Notes under the pieces: generated by a model
The model's input: only the letters and a program-made list of their open reading frames with translations
What the model was told of the DNA's origin: nothing
The model's database searches: none
Assembly: GCA_018398815.1 (NCBI GenBank)
Contig: CM031601.1
Location: 37,081,943 to 37,145,942 of the forward strand
Origin: Conus ventricosus
Taxonomy: Eukaryota > Mollusca > Gastropoda > Neogastropoda > Conidae
Direction of reading: 5' to 3'
Length of the DNA: 64,000 nucleotides
Program-made: the position numbers and the translations under genes
Part shown: positions 56,435 through 64,000 of the stretch, piece after piece
Layout of the letters: every line of letters begins with the position of its first letter
Numbering within the stretch: the first letter of the stretch is position 1

Positions 56435-57495
56435 AGAACAAGATGCGAAGCATATAAACGTACTCCCAGTTTTTCAAACCGCTTATAAATCGGCCAAGTG
56501 CTTTGTGAGATAAGAAATAAAGGCAAAATAACGGTTTTAATGGTTATTTAACGAATGTACACTTTTGAAACTGGTATTTTAGTCCTCACTGGGCTAAAGC
56601 CTGTGTACATACCAAATTTCACCCAAATCGGACAATATGTCAGGAATAACGGTTTTTAACGGTAAGATTTTGAAACACTACATGGAAGTGCCATTTGTGT
56701 GTGATGACCTTTCTATATACAAAATTTCATTAAAACCCACCAATATATTAAAAAAAAAAACGGCAAAATAACGCTTTAACGCTTATATAACCGATATACA
56801 CTTTTGAAACCGGTATTTTAGTCCTCACTGGGCTAAAGCCTGTGTACATACCAAATTTCATCCAAATCGGACAATATGTCAAGAATAACGGTTTTTAACG
56901 GTCAGATTTTGAAACACTACATGGAAGTGCCATTTGTGTGTGATGACCTTTCTATATACAAAATTTCATTAAAACCCACCAATATATATAAAATAACGGC
57001 AAAATAACGCTTTAACGCTTATATAACCGATATACACTTTTGAAACCGTATTTTAGTCCTCACTGGGCTAAAGCCTGTGTACATATCAAATTTCATCCAA
57101 ATTGGACAATATATCAAGAATAACAGTTTTTAACGGTCAGATTTTGAAACACTATATAGAAGTGCCATTTGTGTGTGATAACCTTTCTATACACCAAATT
57201 TCATTAAAATTCACCTATATATAAGAAATAACGGCAGAATAACGGTTTTTAATGGTTGTTTAATCCATTTTCAGCATTACATCACTTACATATGGACAGA
57301 GGCTCCGATTTGTCACAAGATCATCCAAACCGCTTATAAATTGGCCAAGTACTTTCTGAGATATTCCATAAAGAAGAAAAACCGTTACAGGCCGTTACAA
57401 CCGTTAGTAACGGCTATAACGGGGAAAACTAAAACATCAGGCATCATCCGTGACCCATAATGAACATACCTGCTAATTTTCATAAAGGTCGGCCA
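56435..57495. mobile_element. Second satellite-cored element: ~235-bp units plus one ~147-bp unit
   Basis: Starts with the same leader as 12640 (AACAAGATGCGAAGCATATA, GTACTCCCAG). Three ~235-bp units follow (TTTTGAAACCGGTATTTTAG, CCAAATCGGACAATATGTCA, AAGAATAACGGTTTTTAACG), then at 57335-57495 a ~147-bp unit as in the 12.7-17.6 kb arrays. A LINE is inserted at the right. Confidence 0.8.
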
Positions 57496-59480
57496 GATAA
57501 GATAAGATAATGTTGCTTATAGCCCAGCCGACCGCAAAGGGCCACATCAGGGGTGTCACCACGTTAAAATCAACTCACAAGTCATTAAAAAAAAACAAAA
57601 AACCTTTCACACATCTCTTTAAATGACATCCTCTAGAAACGCACCAGAAACCTCGTTAAAAATCTTTCTTCCGTAAAATCTTAAATCAGATGAAAAATGT
57701 TAATCTCTCTCAAAAACTCAAGGATCACGTCAGCGGACGGGACATCCCTCTGAAACAAGTAAGGAAATACCATTCATGGACTTCTGCTCCGTGTAAAATG
57801 TTTGTGTCTCACATCGTGCAAGTCCCAACACTCTAAAAGAACATGTTTCATTGTGAGTGGCACATGACATGGAATGCACCACGGAGCTTCTTCACTCTTT
57901 AAAAGGTAGGAATGGGTAAAATACGAATGGCCGGTGTGCAGCCGGCACAGAACCGTTTCCTCTTTACGACCACCAGACGTAGATGGGAGGAACTCCCCAA
58001 GGTCTGGACGGATCTGAAAGAGTTTGTTATCCGTCTGGGTATTCCAATCCTTCTGCCAGAGGACTCTGACATAATCATTAATTTTGGGTTTCACATCTGA
58101 GCAGGGGATATATATGCTGGACAGTTTCTCTCTTGTGGCATTCTTGGCTAAACGATCAACCATTTCGTTCCCTCCGATGCCAACATGACCAGAAACCCAA
58201 GCCAGAATAGTGTTGTAACCATCCGCTTTCAACTTGCTAAAAAGTTCAAAGAAATGTAAAAGTTCTGGATGCTGAAGGTTGCGGCCAGCTATGGCCTCCA
58301 AAGCTGATAGCGAATCCGACAGAACCAGAAAGTCCCTCTTCGTAGATTGTGAAATTATCTTCAACGCCAGAACCAGAGCAGTAAGTTCAGCAGAATAGAC
58401 AGAAGCATCTGGAGGTATATGTTTTAACAGTATCTGAGAAGGAACCCCGGGGCAATAGGCTGCACAGGCTACTCCATCTTCAGACTTGGAACCGTCAGTG
58501 AAAATTTTCTGGTAAGATGGGAATTTTGAACAGAGTTCAGCATACAAGGCCTTGGTATGCCAGAGAGCTGGTAGACTCTTTACAAAAGGCTGCAAGATCA
58601 AAACGAATCTCTGGTGTGAAAAAGGTCCACGGAGGCTGATCCGGAAACTTGGAAAAATCCGACACAACTCCTAGGTCTAGACCTGCATTCCGCACGTGAG
58701 GCTGGATACGAAGACCAAACGGCGGAATACAGTTAGGGTTGGTTTCGAATTTGTTTTGAAACTGAGGGTCAAAGACACAGTCATAGGCAGGATTCTGCGG
58801 TTCTGAGAACAGTCTGATATAATAATTTAGAGACATTTTCAGCCTGCGGTTGGACAGTGAGGGTTCACCTGCCTCTGAGTACAGGCTGTACACAGGGGTG
58901 GTGCAGAATGCTCCAAGACAGAGACGAAGCCCGTGATGGTGGATAGGGTCCAAGAGTTTGAGGTAAGAGGGTCTTGAAGAGCCGTACACAGCACAACCAT
59001 AGTCCAGTTTGGAACGGACCAAGGCTCTGTAGAGGTTCAGCAAAGTTTTCTTATCAGCGCCCCAGTCAGTGTGCACTACGACCCGCAGAATATTCAGAGC
59101 TTTCTGGCAAGAAGTTTTGAGGTTTTTGATGTGGCTGAGAAAGTTGAGTTTTTGGTCAAAAATAACTCCCAGGAATTTGGCTTCTTTTACAGCTGGAATG
59201 GTGGACTTGTCCAGACGAATTTCAGGATCAGCAAAGAATCGAAGAAAATTGTGGAAATGAATTGACTGAGTTTTGGTGCGTGAGAAGGTAAACCCGTTTT
59301 CCTCAGCCCACTGTTGAATCTTGTTGACACAAAGTTGGAGTCGATGCTGTACGCTGGCGTAAGAAAGCTCCAACTGCGTACAGCGCGAAGTCGTCAACAA
59401 ACAGAGAGGACTCAGAAGGCAATCTTGGAGAATGAAGATCACTGATGACAGTACAAGGGTGATTGGAAAGGGGCTAGGTG
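57496..59480 (-). mobile_element. 5'-truncated I/Nimb-like LINE with (TTATC)n tail
   Basis: The minus strand runs from RT into RNase H, a Cys/His C-terminal region and a ~275-bp 3' UTR ending GGGCTATAAGCAACATTATC TTATC. The 3' end abuts the satellite sequence (AGGTCGGCCA). The 5' side stops at a (GA)n tract near 59480. Confidence 0.9.
57774..58667 (-). pseudogene. LINE ORF2 C-terminus: RNase H and zinc-knuckle-like region
   Basis: The RNase H active-site residues are all visible: FTDGSKSEDG, VYSAELTALVLAL, LVLSDSLSALEA, and SGHVGIGGNEMVDRLAK. After it come CRLHTGHSYFTHSYLLK, CIPC...TMKHVLLEC, a C-x2-C...H...C pattern usual at the end of I-clade ORF2. It joins the RT part through a frameshift near 58550. 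Confidence 0.9.
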
Positions 59481-59484
59481 GCAC
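58537..59484 (-). pseudogene. LINE ORF2 reverse transcriptase, C-terminal half, frameshifted
   Basis: Reads QQWAEENGFTFSRTKTQSIH, VKEAKFLGVIFDQKLNFLSH, RALVRSKLDYGCAVYGSS. The catalytic FVDDFALY box is present just upstream, but in another frame, with the break near 59370. Nothing of the endonuclease or RT N-terminus remains. Confidence 0.88.
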
Positions 59485-59488
59485 GAAG

Positions 59489-59542
<54 letters not shown>

Positions 59543-60060
59543 CGGAACTAGAGAGAGAGAGAGAGAGAATGTAGGAACTTTACCGTCACAAACTTCTCAC
59601 ACGCGCACACTTGGTGTGATCACAAAAACTTTGACGTGTTCTCAGAAAATCTTGTCTAATAAAACGAGTTCACGGAACGCTGTCAGCCTTCTCTTCTGAT
59701 TCTGTGAAGTTCGTGGCTCACACACACCTTAAATACACACACACACCCTCCACACAAACAGTCTGAGTGCTGATACAGCTGAGCGGCTGTGCTGTCAGCG
59801 TAACTACAAACAGAGTTAGCGGTTGGGGGCGACCACCACTAATGTTATAAACTTATTTATGAACAAAATCTCTCTACGTAGTCATCATGAAACGCATTTT
59901 TCACTGCTACAAACTATTTGCTACGAACTAGTTTGTGTATGCAAAGAAGGCTTCATAAATCTGATCCCTGGTGTCAATGCTGCTGAGAGAGAGAAAGCGT
60001 GCACATGAGAGAGAGAGAGAGAGAGAGGGGAGAGAGAGAGAGAGAGAGAGAGGAGGAAAG
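59480..60060. repeat. (GA)n microsatellites
   Basis: GA tracts at 59485-59570 and 60007-60055. The stretch between (59575-60000) holds no gene that I can see. Confidence 0.95.
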
Positions 60061-60239
60061 AGCAAGGGTTGGGATAACATTATAACATTGAAGAGATGAA
60101 AAAGGAAATGGAGCAGGCAGAAAGTGTGTGTGTGGGGGGAGGGGGGGGGGGGGGGTGAAGGTTAAGATTATATGGGAAGGAGGAAGGGAGAAGGGATAAG
60201 AGGGAGAGAGGTGGTAGTGTGGAGAAGGAGAATGCATGG

Positions 60240-60856
60240 ATTATGAAAACTATTCATACACTGAAATCACAAGACACCCTCTTTTGTTCTTCTTTTCCAA
60301 CAGAGTGGACCAACAAGTCAATTCACTGAGGTGCAGTTTAGCAGCAGGTTTAGCATGGACTTAAATTCATTTTCTCCTGCGCACCAGTTGCCTGCTCTGC
60401 ACAGGCTACTTCAAGATTACTTCAGTTTTCAGTATGAAAGTCTTCTTTTCAGGCAAAGAAAATGGAGTAAAAAAAAAATCAAAATTCATTAAATAAAACA
60501 AACTTGAGGAAGGTTAATGCCTTGAAGAAGTCTGATATATACCGCCTGCCTTAGCCCTTACCAAACACATCAAATGGATGGAGTGAATCATTCCCAGCAT
60601 CGAAGCCTATTAAATCAGGGTAACCCTGGCATCATCAAGGGAGACAAATATACAAATTCTAAGAAACGGCTATATAACAAAAGGGTCCATTTCTCAAAAG
60701 GCATGCTGGCAATCGACTATATTTTCACAATTCTAGCATGAACAGACTTTTGAGTCATGGCTGACATTTTTTCCTGCAGATTTGAACCACGGCTGTGTCC
60801 ATGACATTTTGGCAAATGCATGTCAACAGGATGGAGACCCTTTTAAACGAACAAAC

Positions 60857-60903
<47 letters not shown>

Positions 60904-61740
60904 GGGCTGTAGAAGAGCATCTGGGAGTCATGACCTGGATGCAGCCCGGCCCCCTAAGAGTGTAAGGAGTTCAGGGCCAAAACACTTGTCTGAGGGGGGG
61001 TTTCTTCTCTGAAGACCGTCTGTTGTCAAGCTCTCCCTCGAGTTTCTTCCTACTAAGGATAGGTTCTTACAAAAAATGTTTTAAAATTCTACTACACAGA
61101 AACTCATTCTTCTTAAAAGTGCTTCAGTTGTGTATTGCAACATGCTATAAAATTGTGAAAAGCCATGTCTCTACTTTTCCATTCAATGTGTTTATTTGTT
61201 GTTTGAAATGTGGTGTTCCTGGCTCATTCAACGGCTGTTTTGACAGCCCAGGGAGGGTTACAGTATGTCTTTGCTGACGATTGTAACTTTGAAAATGCCT
61301 AAATGGCAGCTTTATATATACTTCTTTTTCTATTATACAGATAGGACAAAGAATGATTTTAAGTATGTTTGGTCAAACCCGCACACTTTACGCTTGTGTA
61401 CAACCATAGGCTCAAATATTTTCCCCTACAGTTCATACTGCTTAATTTCAGTTTCTCATCAACTTATTTCCTTAACACACTTCCTTTTAATTTCATTTTC
61501 CTACACTTTACAGTGTTACTGGATTTGTGTTTTAAACCCTTGGTGGTGAGAAATCTACAGAATTATAGATTGTGGCATGTCTTCAACTGATGCCAAGGGA
61601 GCACAGAGACAAGTAGCTGTGCCTCTTCTTCTTCTTCTTCCATAGAGCGACCACAATCAACATTCTGATTCTTATGTCGCTATATTGAAGGGGACAAGTC
61701 AGCGTTCAGTGTTTAAAAAAAAAGAAAGAAAAAAAAAAAC
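60240..61740. other. No gene seen; poly-A/poly-G tract
   Basis: Poly-A at 60858-60895 runs straight into poly-G at 60896-60907. The following ~110 bases (GAGTCATGACCTGGATGCAG) look like part of a dispersed repeat, unassigned. Confidence 0.45.
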
Positions 61741-61751
61741 CCATTAGCACT

Positions 61752-61940
61752 GCCAGTCTTGCTGCCACCAAGACACATCATCCAGTCCTCAACAATGGGG
61801 TCTCCTCTCACGAGATCCCTCCACAAACATAGCCGGTCTTGCTGCCACCAAGACACATCATCCATCCTCAATGGGGTCTCCTCTCAAGAGATCCCCCCAC
61901 AAACATAGCCGGTCTTGCTGCCACCAAGCCACCCACTCAG
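61752..61940 (+). repeat. ~79-bp tandem repeat, ~2.5 copies
   Basis: Unit GTCTTGCTGCCACCAAGACA ... CCACAAACATAGCCG. A related CTCTCACAGGATCCACTC doublet follows at 61960-62025, then poly-C at 62144-62177. Confidence 0.85.
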
Positions 61941-62140
61941 ACTTTTGCCTTTGGAAGTCCCCTCTCACAGGATCCACTCCAAATTTTTGCCTTGTGAAAT
62001 CCCTCTCACAGGATCCACTCTTCATTTGAGATCTTGCTATTTTCTTTTTCTTTCCTTTTCCGGCTATTCCCTTCCCTTCCCCTTTCCTCTTTTCTTTTTC
62101 TTTTTTTTTACTAGAGATTTGCTCCGCCATTTCATCTCCC

Positions 62141-62178
<38 letters not shown>

Positions 62179-62184
62179 ACCTAA

Positions 62185-64000
62185 TCCCAAGAATGACCCA
62201 GGTGAGCCAGGCAGAGCCCTTAGGACTAAATTTTATGAATTTACCTCCCCTACCCTCTCCCACCCCTCCTCTCCACCCCTCATCTACTTGTGAATCAAAA
62301 CAGTTTCTGCTAGCGGCCCCTAGCGAGACCTGACAAGTGAGATCTAACGGACAAAAGGTCTCAGAGTAGGCAATAGGAATATTCTGTCTTTAAGATGGAT
62401 TACAAAAAACTCTATATGCTGTTAGCAAAAGGTTTTATATTTCCCTCATTTTCATTTTCTTTCTTTCACATGCCCCCCCCCCCCCCCCCCCCCTTCTTTT
62501 TTTCTTTGTTTTTCTCTTTAAAATCTTTGCAAATTCATTAATGTAATGATAGAGGAATTGTTTGCCTGCACTTCTTTTCCCCCACCACTGATTTGTTAAA
62601 TATATATCCAAAACTGTATCTGGCTGAAAATGTTTGTCTCTTAACATCAGTACAACTGGCTTAGTAAGGTTTTGGGTAGGTCTCAAACCGATAACACTGA
62701 ACATAAGAATATAGAGATAATGCCTGGATGAAGAATATACCGCTTTGATAAACAATATGAAGTAAAGGTAATTTACAATTTCCATTGTGGATTTGTACAT
62801 AGCCCTAAGAGTTCCATACTGCACCCATTTCATTACCAGTGTATGGTTAAAAAGTATTATCTGATATCTCAATTTAATTTCAATCCGGAATGATTTTAAT
62901 GTAGGTATTATTTTATCTGATCTGCCTTGATATATGTGACATTTTGCCCACAACAGAATAAAGTAAAAAAAATGTGGTCACTCTTGAAATTTTAGTGAGT
63001 ACCAAAAATGATGATGCATTCATTTAAACTTACTTTATCTATATTGCAGTTGTGTGCATATTACTGTTATGTATTATACTTCATAACTATGTCCCAGAGA
63101 ATGTACATTCTGATGTGAAAGAAAACAAGCAATGAGTAAAGTAGATAAGGCTGCATTAAAGAATGGGAGTGAAAAAAAGAATAAGACAGTGAGACAGCTG
63201 GATATAAGAAGAGAGATAGCTCAATATAAGAAGAGAGAATGGGGTGGGAGGAGGGGAAGGGTGTAGAAGAAGGAAGAAAGAAGCAGAATACCGGTACATA
63301 CAATCATAACAACGTTGTGCCAGAATGTTTGCTTCTAGTCATGTCTCTTTTAAGTTCTGTTGTTAAATTTTTCTTTTTTGGGGAAAAAAGTATCTCTACA
63401 GAGATCATATTCCAAAGTTCCATTTGTCATAATGTGTAAACAGGTACTAGCATGTTTTGGTATACATCTGTATTCATGAGGCACACCTTTGTGTATACTG
63501 AACAATGTGCTAAAACTGACAAAAGTAAAAATGTGCATAGTGCAAATACTGAAAGCATTTATGGGAATATGCATGTATAAACTTGCCTATTTCTTGATGG
63601 GCAATGTGATCGTGATAAGGGGGAAAAATGTCATTGTCAGTCATTTCGTAAGGTCACAAGCTTGTATGGGAAATATTGTAAGCACGGGAAATTTGAAATG
63701 AAAGCTTACAAACTTTTACTTTTAATGTATGCTTCGGATTCTACAGTTCTCTCATATTTTGTGTGAAATCAAGAAATATGCAAGGTCTGTCTGGCATAAA
63801 TTTGAAAATGGCACTGAATTTTAATTGTGCAAAATATCAATTTAAAGAAAATATGGACTTTCCATTTCAATATATTTGTAAGAATAAAACACACTAATAT
63901 TTGTGACTCCAGTAATGTATATATTATGATTTCATAGATTCTGAGGTATTGGCATTTTAAAGATTTCACACACAATAATCAGGAGTCATCAATGAAAGGG
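62185..64000. other. No gene seen; poly-C and a second dispersed-repeat copy
   Basis: Poly-C at 62466-62492; copy 2 of the retroposon 3' end at 62529-62600 (ATTCATTAATGTAATGATAG). The rest is AT-rich with short open frames and no recognisable domain. Confidence 0.45.

Overview
The window is eukaryotic, from an invertebrate. The spliced gene, the mix of repeat families (I/Nimb-like LINEs, DIRS, piggyBac, Tc1, tRNA-derived SINE) and the many long (TG)n, (GA)n, poly-C and minisatellite tracts fit a mollusc, probably a marine gastropod. That assignment is inference; there is no rRNA or mitochondrial marker.

The only host gene I can support is on the minus strand: eight exons of a HERC2-like giant E3 ubiquitin ligase (50107-50282, 43510-43702, 42132-42311, 27747-27938, 22781-22931, 21959-22146, 7001-7213, 4249-4420). 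They cover the MIB/HERC2 domain and the several hundred residues after it. Splice phases agree across all junctions, except that one exon (27747-27938) has several frame breaks. Almost everything else is intron filled with mobile DNA and minisatellites, several of which start within tens of bases of an exon.

Layout. 1-1600: broken piggyBac transposase running off the left edge. 2.2-4.25 kb: 45-bp minisatellite and a strong hairpin. 4.25-7.2 kb: two exons, LINE 3' stubs, a palindrome and poly-C. 7.2-8.7 kb: 42-bp minisatellite. 8.8-10.2 kb: small piggyBac-like element carrying a DIRS RNase H fragment. 10.6-12.2 kb: LINE RNase H remnant and a piggyBac-type terminal repeat. 12.65-17.67 kb: satellite-cored element interrupted by a complete Tc1-like DD34E transposon. 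17.9-21.3 kb: tyrosine-recombinase gene remnant split by a 2.9-kb piggyBac-like element at TTAA. 22-27.9 kb: three exons, minisatellites and a tRNA-derived SINE. 28.4-35.9 kb: corrupted, homopolymer-rich sequence that still reads as a full-length I-like LINE. 36-39.1 kb: piggyBac remnant inside a LINE reverse transcriptase, a 54-bp minisatellite and another LINE fragment. 42-44 kb: two exons. 44.49-50.05 kb: DIRS retroelement with inverted terminal repeats and internal complementary region. 50.1 kb: the first exon in this window. 51-64 kb: microsatellites, a zinc-binding remnant, a second satellite-cored element holding a 5'-truncated LINE, and unassigned sequence.

The most notable structures are the DIRS architecture, nested insertions whose empty sites can be read directly, the satellite-cored element with MYB-like palindromes, and the minisatellite shadows around the HERC2 exons.
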